64,000 nt of DNA from Lewinellaceae bacterium (GTDB lineage: Bacteria; Bacteroidota; Bacteroidia; Chitinophagales; Saprospiraceae), in the NCBI GenBank assembly GCA_020636095.1, contig JACJYN010000002.1, positions 1,364,001-1,428,000 of the forward strand, written 5' to 3'. Below the pieces are notes generated by a model. That model ran no database searches. It was not told where the DNA came from and saw nothing but the letters and a program-made list of their open reading frames with translations. The position numbers and the translations under genes were made by a program. This document shows positions 8,025 to 16,584 of the stretch, piece by piece. How positions within the stretch are numbered: the first letter of the stretch is position 1; each line of letters opens with the position of its first letter.

Positions 8025-8089
8025 TGATAAAAGTCAACCGCGCGGCTGATAAACATCATGCCGTCTATGCCATTGCTCTTAATAAATTG
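8025..8089 (+). promoter_or_regulatory. Promoter with tandem Crp/Fnr-like palindromes (site 3 of 3)
   Basis: TGATAAAAGTCA (8025-8036; the full site TTGATAAAAGTCAA is one base from the Fnr consensus) and TGATAAACATCA (8047-8058) again start 22 bp apart. A weaker -7-like TAAATTG lies at 8083-8089, 25 bases after the second dyad. It drives the second and third usp genes through a leader of about 180 bases that contains the inverted repeat at 8187-8270. Confidence 0.7.
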
Positions 8090-8186
8090 AATGGGAAGCT
8101 TGAATGAGCCGCAAAAGCAAAAACGCACTTCCCGGGCACGCTCTTTCCGGCATCTTATTTTGTGATTTTCATATCAAAAAATATCC

Positions 8187-8270
8187 TTCTCTGACAATTT
8201 TGAGGAGGCGAGCAACGGTATGGATCGTTTTCATCGACGTTAGCCTTTATCCTCCGAAATTGTCAGAGAA
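8187..8270. repeat. 14-bp perfect inverted repeat in the usp leader
   Basis: TTCTCTGACAATTT (8187-8200) and its exact complement AAATTGTCAGAGAA (8257-8270) are 56 bases apart; with a one-base bulge the arms extend to about 20 bp through GAGGA / TCCTC. The right arm ends six bases before the ATG at 8277, so in the mRNA a stem would reach the ribosome entry region. It may be a translational control element or the ends of a tiny 84-bp insertion. The 8104-8289 open frame that crosses it shows no protein-like features. Confidence 0.7.
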
Positions 8271-8276
8271 CCAAAA

Positions 8277-9134
8277 ATGTTACCAATGAAGAGCATTCTG
8301 GCTCCTACAGACTTTTCCGCCTGCGCCTTTCAGGCCACGGAGGCAGCTGCCAAGCTGGCCCGCCGATTCGGAGCGGCCCTCCATCTGATGACCTGCCTGG
8401 ATATTCCAGGCAACTGGCGGCAGCTATCTGCACGCGAACGGGCTCAGATGCCCGAAGCGCAGCAACGGATATACAATGCAGAGGTACTTTTTAACGACCT
8501 GCGCAACCGCTTTTCCGATATAGAAGTCAAAACGGCCTACTGCGGTGGTAAACTAACCACCGAAGTGAAACAGTACGTCGGGCGCCACGCGATCGACTTT
8601 ATCGTTATGGGCTCTCACGGCGTCAGTGGGAAAAATGAATACTTCGTCGGTTCCAACACCCAGAAGGTCGTTCGGGAAGTACACTGCCCTACCCTGGTGA
8701 TCAAGGAGCCGCTGGAAGAGGTGAATTTTGACAAGGTCGTTTTCGCCTCCAGTTTCCTCGAAAATGACCGAGGCCCATTTCTCAGGTTTAAAGACTTCGT
8801 CAAGCATTTCGTTCCGGAAATCCATTTAGTAGAAATCCATACCTCCTCTCTGCTCGACCCGCCCTATTTCCTCAGCCACGAAGCGATGGAGGAGTTTCGG
8901 GCCCTTTGCGCCCCCTTTCGCTGCGAGACCCACATACACCGCAACTTCAACGTAGAACGAGGCATCCGGGTTTTTGCCGAAGAAATGGGAGCGAAACTGA
9001 TCGGCATCTCCAACCACCAACGCCACCCGCTCAAGCGAATGCTCGTCGGCAGCAATGTAGAAGCCCTGATCAACCATTCCAATATCCCCGTGTTGAGTAT
9101 GGATTTTGAAAAGGCCCCGGCCACAGCATCATAA
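8277..9134 (+). CDS. Tandem-domain universal stress protein
   Basis: 285 residues. Domain 1 opens with MKSILAPTDFSACA and has a full nucleotide signature, GSHGVSGKNEYFVGS (Gly112, Gly115, Gly125, Ser126), so it should bind ATP. Domain 2 (about 150-278) keeps the fold's final strands (MLVGSNVEALINHSNIPVLSM) but has GISNHQRHP where the first glycines should be, so it is degenerate. ATG 8277 or ATG 8286 could be the start; 8286 gives the usual MKSILAPTDFS N-terminus. The gene lies 16 bases before the next usp and shares its promoter. Confidence 0.92.
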   Translation: MLPMKSILAPTDFSACAFQATEAAAKLARRFGAALHLMTCLDIPGNWRQLSARERAQMPEAQQRIYNAEVLFNDLRNRFSDIEVKTAYCGGKLTTEVKQYVGRHAIDFIVMGSHGVSGKNEYFVGSNTQKVVREVHCPTLVIKEPLEEVNFDKVVFASSFLENDRGPFLRFKDFVKHFVPEIHLVEIHTSSLLDPPYFLSHEAMEEFRALCAPFRCETHIHRNFNVERGIRVFAEEMGAKLIGISNHQRHPLKRMLVGSNVEALINHSNIPVLSMDFEKAPATAS

Positions 9135-9150
9135 GCCAAAAGAAAAACCC

Positions 9151-9960
9151 ATGAAAAAGATACTCTTCCCTACTGATTTTTCAGAAGCTGCACAGAATGC
9201 ATTCGCCTACGCCGTCCAACTGGCAGAAGCGCTGGATACGCGGATCGATGTAATAAACGTTTACCACCTGCCCATCAACGATGCCGGGCGGGTGCCGCCC
9301 GATTACATCGAACGCATGCTCAATGAAAAAAAGCAAAGTGTAAAAAAGCACCTCAAGGAATTTGTCGGGGAGCATCCCCCTAAAGTTGTTGGCGAGTTAA
9401 AAGCCGAATACGGCATCTTTGTGCACCAGGAAGTAATTGATACTGCTCAAAATGGAGGCTACAGCTTCATTGTGATGGGCACTAAAGGGGAGCGCAACAC
9501 CATGGAAAAGATGATGGGCAGTGTGACGACCCACACCATGATGCACGCCTCCTGCCCGGTGCTGGCCGTTCCGGAGGGGGCTGAATTCCGCTCCATCGGC
9601 CACATTGCTTACGCCACCGACTTCGAACCCAGTGATGAACATGCCGTGGAACAACTCATGGAGTTTGCGGGCAAACTGGGCAGCGCCATCCATTTCGTCC
9701 ACGTCGATACCAAGGCGGTTGCCGGCAACCTGGAAGACTACGTCCTGGTGGAGAACTATCCATTTCCTTTTACAGACTTTTCGGTGGTGGGCAGCCACTC
9801 GGTCACCGACGGGCTCGATGAGTTTATAAAGAAAAATAATATTGATGTCCTGGCGCTGTTTATCCCCAACCGCCGCTTGTGGGAGCGCCTGTTTCACACC
9901 AGTTTCACTAAGCAGATGGCGTTTCATAGTAAGTTGCCGCTGCTGGTATTTCACGAGTAG
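9151..9960 (+). CDS. Tandem-domain universal stress protein
   Basis: 269 residues starting MKKILFPTDFSEAAQNAF. Domain 1 (about 1-142) carries the nucleotide signature GTKGERNTMEKMMGS (Gly110 to Ser124). Domain 2 (about 148-269, from IGHIAYATDFEPSD) has lost it (ALFIPNRRLWERLFHTSFT). The ATG at 9151 is preferred over an upstream one at 9106 because the latter lies inside the previous gene. It is the third usp in the cluster; all three have one binding-competent and one degenerate half. It converges on the ABC exporter, with only 31 bases between the stops. Confidence 0.92.
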   Translation: MKKILFPTDFSEAAQNAFAYAVQLAEALDTRIDVINVYHLPINDAGRVPPDYIERMLNEKKQSVKKHLKEFVGEHPPKVVGELKAEYGIFVHQEVIDTAQNGGYSFIVMGTKGERNTMEKMMGSVTTHTMMHASCPVLAVPEGAEFRSIGHIAYATDFEPSDEHAVEQLMEFAGKLGSAIHFVHVDTKAVAGNLEDYVLVENYPFPFTDFSVVGSHSVTDGLDEFIKKNNIDVLALFIPNRRLWERLFHTSFTKQMAFHSKLPLLVFHE

Positions 9961-9991
9961 GCGAAGGCGTTCATTCGCAATAAATGCTGCC

Positions 9992-11833
9992 TCAAAACGC
10001 CTGCAACTCGACCAGCTTGCGGTATTCTCCGTTCTTTTGGATCAGGGCCTGATGGGCGCCCCGTTCTATGATCTGCCCATCGCGCATGACGATGATTTCG
10101 TCGGCGTGCTGAATGGTGGACAAGCGGTGGGCGATCACGATAGAGGTTCGGTTTTTCATCAACTCCAGCAGGGCCTGCTGCACCAGCTTTTCCGACTCCG
10201 AATCCAGCGCTGAAGTAGCTTCATCCAGGATGAGGATGGGTGGGTTTTTCAGAATGGCCCGGGCGATGGTGAGCCGTTGCCGTTGCCCTCCGCTCAGTTT
10301 GCCGCCCCGGTCTCCGATATTGGTTTGATAGCCCTGTTCGGTGGCCATGATGAAATCGTGGGCATTGGCTACGCGGGCGGCGCGATGCACCTCTTCCTCG
10401 GTGACGCCTTCCATGCCAAAAACGATGTTGTTGTATATGGTGTCGTTGAAGAGGATGGCTTCCTGGGAAACGATGCCCATGAGGTTGCGCAGGGCATGGA
10501 GCTGGTAATCCCGGATATCGTGGCCATCGAGATAGATAGCGCCTTCCGTTATATCATAGAACCGGGGCAGCAGGTCTACAAACGTAGATTTGCCGGCGCC
10601 GGATGCGCCCACCAGGGCGATGACCTCTCCCCTGCCGATCTCCAGATTAATATTTTGCAGCACCGGCCCTTCATCCTCCCGGTAGGTAAAGCTTACATCC
10701 CGGTACTCGATCTTGTCCTGGAAACTGTTGAGCGGCAGCGCATCCGGTTTTTCCTGAATGCTCACCTCGGCATCCAGCACCCGTTCAACCCGTTCCATGG
10801 CGGCAATGCCCTTTTGGATGTTGTAGAGGGACTTGGTCAGCGATTTGGCGGGGTCGATCACATTATAGAAAGCAAAGATAAAGGTGAGAAAGGTTTCGGC
10901 CGCCAGGCGCCCGTCGAAGACCTGCCGGGAGCCGTACCAGAGCAAGACGGCAACGGTGGCGATACCCAGGAATTCGGATAAGGGAGAGGAAAGATCCCGG
11001 CGCCAGAGCAGGCGGGTCAGCGTCCGGCGGTAAGCATTGTTCTCTTTCGAAAACTTTTCCTGCTGATAGTGCTCGGCATTAAACCCCTTGATGATGCGAA
11101 GCCCGCCCAGGGCCTCTTCCACGATGGAAACCAGCAGCCCCAGCTTCTCCTGCACCACCGCAGAGCTGCGCTTGAGCGAGCGCCCGATGCCGCCGATGAC
11201 CACAGCGGTGAAGATCATCAATAAGAAGACAAAAACTGTCAGTGAAGGGCTCACGTAGATCATAAAACTCAACGCGCCGATGATAATCAGCGGTTCCCGG
11301 AAGACGGCCTCCAGTACATTGAGGATACTCCACTCCACCTCCTGGACATCGGCAGTTATACGAGACATAAGGTCTCCCTTGCGCTCTTCCGAGAAGTACG
11401 ATAAGGGCAGGATCAACACTTTGTCGAACAATTGCTCGCGGACATCCCGGATGATGCCGTTGCGCACCGGCGCCATAAAAAAGAGGGACAAATAGCGGAA
11501 GAGGTTTTTGAGGAAAAAAGCGGACAGGATGATGATGCACACAAAGGCCAGCGCCGTTTCCTTGCCCTGCTCCACCACCAGCTGGCTGAGGTAGTAGTTG
11601 AAGCTCGTGGTCAGGCTTTCTATATCGGTGATGGCCGGCGGCTTTTCCATTACCAGTTCACGCCGGTCAAAAAGAATCTCCAGGAAGGGCGCCAATAGCG
11701 GGATACTGGCCGCCGTAAAAACAGCCGTCAGGATATTGCTCACAACGTTGAGCGACACATTGGCCTTGTAGTTGCGCATATAGCCAAGCAGGCGCCAGAA
11801 GGTCTTATTCACGGGTTCATTGTTATTTCCCAT
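9992..11833 (-). CDS. ABC exporter, MsbA-like (fused TMD-NBD)
   Basis: 613 residues from ATG 11833 (MGNNNEPVNKTFWRLLGYM). Residues about 20-330 form the exporter-type six-helix membrane domain; from about 370 comes the ATPase with Walker A GASGAGKST (about residue 400), signature LSGGQRQRL, Walker B ILILDEATSALD and the switch histidine in IVIAHRLSTIQHAD. This is the homodimeric half-transporter architecture of the lipid A / lipid flippase MsbA group; the substrate is inferred only. The frame is open upstream to 12220 but that part is the shadow of the lipoprotein gene, which it overlaps by 11 bases, suggesting coupling. Confidence 0.93.
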   Translation of the reverse strand: MGNNNEPVNKTFWRLLGYMRNYKANVSLNVVSNILTAVFTAASIPLLAPFLEILFDRRELVMEKPPAITDIESLTTSFNYYLSQLVVEQGKETALAFVCIIILSAFFLKNLFRYLSLFFMAPVRNGIIRDVREQLFDKVLILPLSYFSEERKGDLMSRITADVQEVEWSILNVLEAVFREPLIIIGALSFMIYVSPSLTVFVFLLMIFTAVVIGGIGRSLKRSSAVVQEKLGLLVSIVEEALGGLRIIKGFNAEHYQQEKFSKENNAYRRTLTRLLWRRDLSSPLSEFLGIATVAVLLWYGSRQVFDGRLAAETFLTFIFAFYNVIDPAKSLTKSLYNIQKGIAAMERVERVLDAEVSIQEKPDALPLNSFQDKIEYRDVSFTYREDEGPVLQNINLEIGRGEVIALVGASGAGKSTFVDLLPRFYDITEGAIYLDGHDIRDYQLHALRNLMGIVSQEAILFNDTIYNNIVFGMEGVTEEEVHRAARVANAHDFIMATEQGYQTNIGDRGGKLSGGQRQRLTIARAILKNPPILILDEATSALDSESEKLVQQALLELMKNRTSIVIAHRLSTIQHADEIIVMRDGQIIERGAHQALIQKNGEYRKLVELQAF

Positions 11834-12485
11834 CCACGGCCTCACTTGAGATCGGTTCCAAAATAAAGGAAGCCTCTCCCTGCCGCAGTGAATAAGTAAT
11901 AACGCGCCATTTCCCCGTTGGTTGGCCGCCCTTGTAAATGGGGAAGGACCGCATGAGCACTCCGTCCTCGAAATAAAAGCGGCCGTGCCCGTTAAAGCCT
12001 TCCGCCATTTCTTTCTGAGCTGCCAATTCGCTGACGCCCACCGGCCCGTAGGAGCGGTTGCGAAAGGAAGAGAACCCGTAAACATAGGCGGTCGAGTCAC
12101 TTCCGGTGCTTCTGGCGAAGGCATACACTTCCGGGTAGCCATCTTTATCGAGGTCGGCCAGTTGAGCATCGGTAACCAGGCCGGCCACCGCAATCTGAAA
12201 GGTATCGTTGCGGGTTTCAAAACCGGAAGCTGTTACGACCAAAGTGTTTTCCTCCGGCATATTAGGGGATGAAAGTTGAAACCTGACCGGAGCCTTTTCG
12301 AGGCTTTTTTCGAAAGGCACTCTATTTTTACGGCTCAGCATAGCGGGGCGGGAGGCTTCCTTTTCCGGCGCTACCGCTGTTGAATCTTCAAGGGTGGCGC
12401 CATCGCTACGATCGGCATCGCTACTTCCGGAACAGCCCCAAAGGGCCAGTGTACAAAGACAAAGGACAAAAAGTGAGTTCCTCAT
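11823..12485 (-). CDS. Lipoprotein with an FG-GAP-like calcium motif
   Basis: 220 residues. The N-terminus is a lipoprotein signal (LFVLCLCTLALWGC, lipid-modified Cys about residue 18) followed by a Ser/Asp-rich linker. The mature part contains DAQLADLDKDGYPEVYAFA, an Asp-rich loop of the kind seen in FG-GAP/VCBS propeller repeats, and a region describing a simple beta-rich fold (GRFYFEDGVLMRSFPIYKGG). The family is not recognised. The end overlaps the start of the ABC exporter by 11 bases, so the two are probably co-expressed. Confidence 0.85.
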   Translation of the reverse strand: MRNSLFVLCLCTLALWGCSGSSDADRSDGATLEDSTAVAPEKEASRPAMLSRKNRVPFEKSLEKAPVRFQLSSPNMPEENTLVVTASGFETRNDTFQIAVAGLVTDAQLADLDKDGYPEVYAFARSTGSDSTAYVYGFSSFRNRSYGPVGVSELAAQKEMAEGFNGHGRFYFEDGVLMRSFPIYKGGQPTGKWRVITYSLRQGEASFILEPISSEAVDGK

Positions 12486-12541
12486 TTTCCATAGTTTTAG
12501 TAAGCAGTAGCGGGAAATTCCCTTTTCCCAGGAGCCGGTTA

Positions 12542-13885
12542 TTAATCGTCAATCATTTTGAACGTATTGAGGAAGCCGGTATGGAAGTTGCCTTTACGGA
12601 AGTTTTCATCTTTCATCAATTTTTGATGAAAAGGCACGGTGGTTTTTACCCCTTCGATGATAAATTCGTCCAGCGCCCGTTCCATTTTGGTGATGCATTC
12701 CTCGCGGGTAGGCGCCCGGCAAATGAGTTTGGCGATCATCGAATCGTAGTAAGGCGGGATGGTATAGCCAGCGTAGACGTGGGTGTCCACGCGCACCCCA
12801 TGGCCTTTGGAGCTGTGGAAAGAAGCGATCTTTCCCGGGCTGGGCCGAAAATTATTATAGGGGTCTTCGGCATTGATCCGGCATTCGATAGCGTGGGCAT
12901 TCGGATAATAATTACCACCGGTAATCAGCTCTCCGGCGGCGATCTTGATCTGTTCTTTTATGAGGTCGTGGTCGATCACTTCTTCGGTCACCGGATGTTC
13001 TACCTGAATACGGGTATTCATCTCCATAAAGTAAAAATTCCGGTGTTTATCGACCAGGAATTCGACGGTTCCGACGCCTTCGTAGTCAATAGCCTGGCCA
13101 GCCAGCACGGCGGCGTCGCCCATTTGCTTGCGCAGCTCGTCGGTCATGAAGGGCGAAGGGCATTCCTCGACCAGTTTCTGGTGGCGGCGTTGAATGGAGC
13201 AGTCGCGTTCGGAGAGGTGAACGACCTTACCCTTCTGATCTCCGGCGATCTGAAATTCGATATGCCGGGGCTCTTCCACGAATTTCTCGATGTAGATGCC
13301 GTCATTGCCAAAAGACGCCCTGGCTTCCTGGCGGGCTCTATCCCAGTTCACGTCAAAATCCTTTTCCTCCCAGACGATGCGCATTCCTTTCCCACCACCG
13401 CCGGCGGTAGCTTTGAGGATAACTGGATAGCCAATTTCGGCGGCAACTTTCTTACCATGTTTTTCATCTTTCACCAAGCCTTCGGAACCTGGAATCACCG
13501 GCACGCCTGCCTTGATCATAGTCTCCTTTGCGGTGACCTTATCCCCCATTTTGCGGATTTGGGCGGGCGTAGGGCCGATAAATTTGATGCCATATTCCGC
13601 GCAGACCTCGGCAAAGTCGGCATTCTCGGCCAGGAATCCATAGCCTGGATGGACGGCATCGGCGTTGGTGATTTCCACGGCGGCCATAATGCGGGGAACA
13701 CTGAGGTAGGACTCGGCGGAAGAGGGCGGCCCGATACAAACCGCTTCATCAGCGAAGCGCACATGGAGGCTCTCCCGGTCGGCGGTGGAGTATACCGCCA
13801 CTGTTTTGATCCCCATTTCCCGGCAGGTACGGATAATGCGTAATGCAATTTCGCCACGGTTGGCGATGAGTATTTTTTCGAACAT
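12542..13885 (-). CDS. accC: Biotin carboxylase subunit of acetyl-CoA carboxylase
   Basis: 447 residues, the usual length. It carboxylates the biotin of the carrier protein using ATP and bicarbonate, the first step of malonyl-CoA formation for fatty acids. The order of motifs is standard: MFEKILIANRGEIALRIIR, the glycine-rich ATP loop TAGGGGKGMRIV, the catalytic block SERDCSIQRRHQKLVEECPSP, and MNTRIQVEHPVTEE with the bicarbonate/biotin arginine. It is downstream of accB on the same strand with a 188-base gap, in the common Bacteroidota order efp-accB-accC. Confidence 0.97.
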   Translation of the reverse strand: MFEKILIANRGEIALRIIRTCREMGIKTVAVYSTADRESLHVRFADEAVCIGPPSSAESYLSVPRIMAAVEITNADAVHPGYGFLAENADFAEVCAEYGIKFIGPTPAQIRKMGDKVTAKETMIKAGVPVIPGSEGLVKDEKHGKKVAAEIGYPVILKATAGGGGKGMRIVWEEKDFDVNWDRARQEARASFGNDGIYIEKFVEEPRHIEFQIAGDQKGKVVHLSERDCSIQRRHQKLVEECPSPFMTDELRKQMGDAAVLAGQAIDYEGVGTVEFLVDKHRNFYFMEMNTRIQVEHPVTEEVIDHDLIKEQIKIAAGELITGGNYYPNAHAIECRINAEDPYNNFRPSPGKIASFHSSKGHGVRVDTHVYAGYTIPPYYDSMIAKLICRAPTREECITKMERALDEFIIEGVKTTVPFHQKLMKDENFRKGNFHTGFLNTFKMIDD

Positions 13886-14073
13886 ACTTTTTCAATTAGG
13901 ATATTGCAACAAAAGGCTGGGGCTATATTGATAACATATCTACTCCGTTTGGAGCGAAAGCTAAGTTCCCTGCCTAGTGGCGCCCGGTTTACGAACCCAG
14001 TTCATGCCGTAGCCATACACCCGCGCCTTTCCCGGCGCCTGTCCGGAAAGTATATGCCCTGGCTTCCAATTCG

Positions 14074-14625
14074 TCAGGCAGGTTCCACTAAAAAGAGGAC
14101 CTGATCGTACTCTACAGGCTGTGCATCTTCCACGACCACTTTAACGATCTTTCCGGCAATATCGGATTCAATCTCATTGAAGAGTTTCATGGCCTCAACG
14201 ATACAGACGACCTGCCCTTCCTCGATGATATCACCAACCTTTGCATAAGGCGGCTTTTCCGGCGAGGAGGAGCGATAGAAAGTTCCCACTATTGGCGAAC
14301 GAACCTCTTTGTACTTACCACTTCCCTCTGTCGTGTCGGCCCTGGGCGCTTCCACCTCCTGTTCCGCCTGTGGCTTAGGCGGTGTAGATGAAGGGGTAGC
14401 CGATGGCTGGGCAGGATAGGATGGCGGTACCGGCGGTATCTGGATGATAGGCCCCTGCTGGGCGGGCGCCTGGCCTTGAGCAGCGGCTTGCTGCTGTTGT
14501 CTTTTTAGTTTTTCGTATTTGTTGGTGCGAATGGACAGTTCAAATTCTCCATCCTTCATTTTAAACTCGGTAAGGCTGGATTTATTGATCAGCCTTACCA
14601 ACTCCTGAATTTCCTTAAAAGTCAT
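14074..14625 (-). CDS. accB: Biotin carboxyl carrier protein of acetyl-CoA carboxylase
   Basis: 183 residues. The N-terminal helix region MTFKEIQELVRLINKSSLTEFKM is typical of AccB. Then a Gln/Ala/Pro-rich linker (about 45-100) and the biotinyl domain with the target lysine in VEAMKLFNEIESD and the family thumb region near RSSSPEKPPYAKVGD. It starts 5 bases after the efp stop, so efp and accB are one transcription unit with accC following. Confidence 0.97.
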   Translation of the reverse strand: MTFKEIQELVRLINKSSLTEFKMKDGEFELSIRTNKYEKLKRQQQQAAAQGQAPAQQGPIIQIPPVPPSYPAQPSATPSSTPPKPQAEQEVEAPRADTTEGSGKYKEVRSPIVGTFYRSSSPEKPPYAKVGDIIEEGQVVCIVEAMKLFNEIESDIAGKIVKVVVEDAQPVEYDQVLFLVEPA

Positions 14626-14630
14626 AGGCG

Positions 14631-15197
14631 TTATTGTTTTACGCGTTCCACGTAGGAGTTCGTTGAGGTATCGATTTTGACCAGGTCTCCCTGATTGATA
14701 AACAAAGGCACCCGCACCTCAGCACCGGTTTCAACGGTAGCCCGCTTGAGGGTATTGGTCGCGGTATCACCCCTGACGCCAGGTTCGGTATAAGTTATTT
14801 CCAGAATGATATACTGCGGCATATCCAGGGTGAGCGGAATTTCCTTTTCGGCATGGAAGAGGATTTCCACCTCAAGGCCTTCCTTCAAAAGGCCGGTGTT
14901 TTCGATGAACTCTCCCTTGAGAGCTACCTGTTCGAAAGTCTCCTGGTCCATGAAGTGATAGCCCATATCATCGTTATAAAGGTACTGGAACTTGCGGCGC
15001 TCCACCCTTACTTCGTCTACTTTGTGCCCGGCGGTGAAGGTGTTGTCGATTACACGGCCGGTCGTCAGGCTTTTCAGCTTGGTACGCACGAAAGCATTGC
15101 CTTTACCCGGCTTTACATGCTGAAATTCAATAATGGAATACGTATCATTACTGAACTCAATGCACATACCTTTGCGAATATCAGAAGTATTTGCCAT
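14631..15197 (-). CDS. efp: Translation elongation factor P
   Basis: 188 residues, the standard three-barrel length. EF-P enters the ribosomal E site to rescue stalls at polyproline. The tip loop reads KPGKGNAF with Lys32 at the position modified in other bacteria; which modification is used here cannot be told. The N-terminal KOW-like domain (MANTSDIRKGMCIEF) and the C-terminal OB domains (VPLFINQGDLVKIDT) are intact. It is the first gene of the efp-accB-accC unit, with a -7 box at 15241-15248. Confidence 0.97.
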   Translation of the reverse strand: MANTSDIRKGMCIEFSNDTYSIIEFQHVKPGKGNAFVRTKLKSLTTGRVIDNTFTAGHKVDEVRVERRKFQYLYNDDMGYHFMDQETFEQVALKGEFIENTGLLKEGLEVEILFHAEKEIPLTLDMPQYIILEITYTEPGVRGDTATNTLKRATVETGAEVRVPLFINQGDLVKIDTSTNSYVERVKQ

Positions 15198-15240
15198 TGC
15201 TTAATTCTATAGTTTATTTGGTATCTGTATTTCAGTTCTG

Positions 15241-15248
15241 CAAAGATA
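15241..15248 (-). promoter_or_regulatory. -7 promoter box for efp-accB-accC
   Basis: The complement strand reads TATCTTTG, matching the Bacteroidota TAnnTTTG -7 element, 44 bases before the efp ATG. No clear -33 TTTG is seen at the ideal spacing. Confidence 0.55.
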
Positions 15249-15326
15249 GAAAAATTGTTTGATGGGGTTAGAGTTGACGGGCCATATTGCTGAAGGGTTT
15301 TATTGTTACATAGCCTTCGGGGACTG

Positions 15327-15355
15327 TTCGCAATTCGCCGTTCGCTGTTCGCAAG
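15327..15355. repeat. Loose TTCG-heptad run
   Basis: Four blocks in a row (TTCGCAA, TTCGCCG, TTCGCTG, TTCGCAAG) upstream of efp and 3' of fabH. The first block and the following CTGAAAATAAAGGGGC are echoed at 19213-19250 (TTCGCAATTCG then CTGAAAATCAAGAGGC). The rest of 15249-15483 holds nothing I recognise. Confidence 0.7.
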
Positions 15356-15483
15356 CTCCTGAAAATAAAGGGGCTTTTTTCAGTAGAAACAGAAAACCGA
15401 ACTATCCGTAAGTAAGAAAACGCAATCGAACAAACCATAAAACGCTATAGCAATTCAAGAATACATATCCCTCTCCTGCCCCA

Positions 15484-16473
15484 TCAATAGGCCCACTTCA
15501 CATAAATGGCGCCCCAGGTGAAGCCCCCGCCGAAAGCAGTCAGGATGAGGTTATCTCCTGGCTTGAGTTGGCTTTCCCACTCCCAAAGGCAAAGCGGGAT
15601 AGTAGCTGCCGTAGTATTGCCATATTTGTGGATATTGATCATCATTTTTTCCAGCGGGAAGTCCGCCATCCGGGCTACCTGTTCGATAATACGCCGGTTA
15701 GCCTGGTGAGGCACCACCCAGTTGACATCATCAACGGACAGGCTGTTGCGCTCCATTACCTGCGTCACCACCTCCGCCATACCGGAAACGGCGGCCTTAA
15801 AGACCGGGCCTCCATTCTGGTAAACGAAATGTTCCCGGTTATTCACAGTTTCCGCACTGGCCGGATAGCGGGAACCGCCTGCTTTCTGAAAGAGAAAGAC
15901 GTGTCCGGCGCCGTCGCTCCTCAGGAGTGCATCCTGTATCCCCAAGCCCTCTGTATTGGGTTCGAGCATAACGGCGGCCGCCCCATCTCCAAACAAGATG
16001 CAGGTGGAGCGGTCCGTATAATCAACAATTGAGGACATTTTGTCGGCTCCTACCACAATCACCTTTTGATGTGCGCCGCTCTCGATAAAGCGGCTGGCCG
16101 TTGTCAGGGCATACAGGAAGCCGGAACAGGCGGCATGCAGGTCAAAACAGAACCCATTGCGAATACCGACGGCATCGGCGATGAGGTTGGCCGTATCGGG
16201 AAACTGCATATCCGGGGTGACTGTAGCGCAGATCATCAGGCTTATTTCCTCTGGCGCCGTACCGGTTTTCGCTAACAGGGCCTTAACCGCTTCGATGCCC
16301 ATGGCGGAAGTGCCCTTGCCTTCTCCTTTGAGTATGCGGCGTTCCTGGATGCCGGTGCGGGTCCTGACCCACTGGTCATTTGTGTCGACCATCTGTTCCA
16401 GTTCAGCATTGGTCAGAACATAATCAGGCAAATACCCCTGGACAGCTGTGATCGCTGCGCGGATCTTTGACAT
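15484..16473 (-). CDS. fabH: 3-oxoacyl-ACP synthase III (KAS III)
   Basis: 329 residues. FabH condenses acetyl-CoA (or a branched primer) with malonyl-ACP to start fatty acid synthesis. The catalytic triad is complete: Cys116 in DLHAACSGFL, His256 in VVPHQANRR, Asn286 in HKYGNTTAATIP. The glycine-rich end GGGFTWGAIYVKW is also typical. A TACCTTGC -7-like box lies about 36-44 bases before the ATG on the complement strand (16510-16517). The gene stands alone but close to the acc genes of the same pathway. Confidence 0.97.
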   Translation of the reverse strand: MSKIRAAITAVQGYLPDYVLTNAELEQMVDTNDQWVRTRTGIQERRILKGEGKGTSAMGIEAVKALLAKTGTAPEEISLMICATVTPDMQFPDTANLIADAVGIRNGFCFDLHAACSGFLYALTTASRFIESGAHQKVIVVGADKMSSIVDYTDRSTCILFGDGAAAVMLEPNTEGLGIQDALLRSDGAGHVFLFQKAGGSRYPASAETVNNREHFVYQNGGPVFKAAVSGMAEVVTQVMERNSLSVDDVNWVVPHQANRRIIEQVARMADFPLEKMMINIHKYGNTTAATIPLCLWEWESQLKPGDNLILTAFGGGFTWGAIYVKWAY

Positions 16474-16584
16474 AGCGGCAGAAATTAATAAGCATTTGAA
16501 AAATCGAGCGCAAGGTAGGAAAAATGTCGGATAGTTCCAGTTTGTTGGATGGCCCTTGTCTACCTGCTCAAGAATGACACCTTC

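Noticed and set aside
8104..8289. 61-codon ORF before the second usp
   Set aside because: It spans the inverted repeat, overlaps the usp start and shows no protein-like pattern; a leader peptide cannot be excluded but has no support.
11834..12220. Extended N-terminus of the ABC exporter
   Set aside because: It is the out-of-frame shadow of the lipoprotein gene; ATG 11833 gives a normal exporter start.
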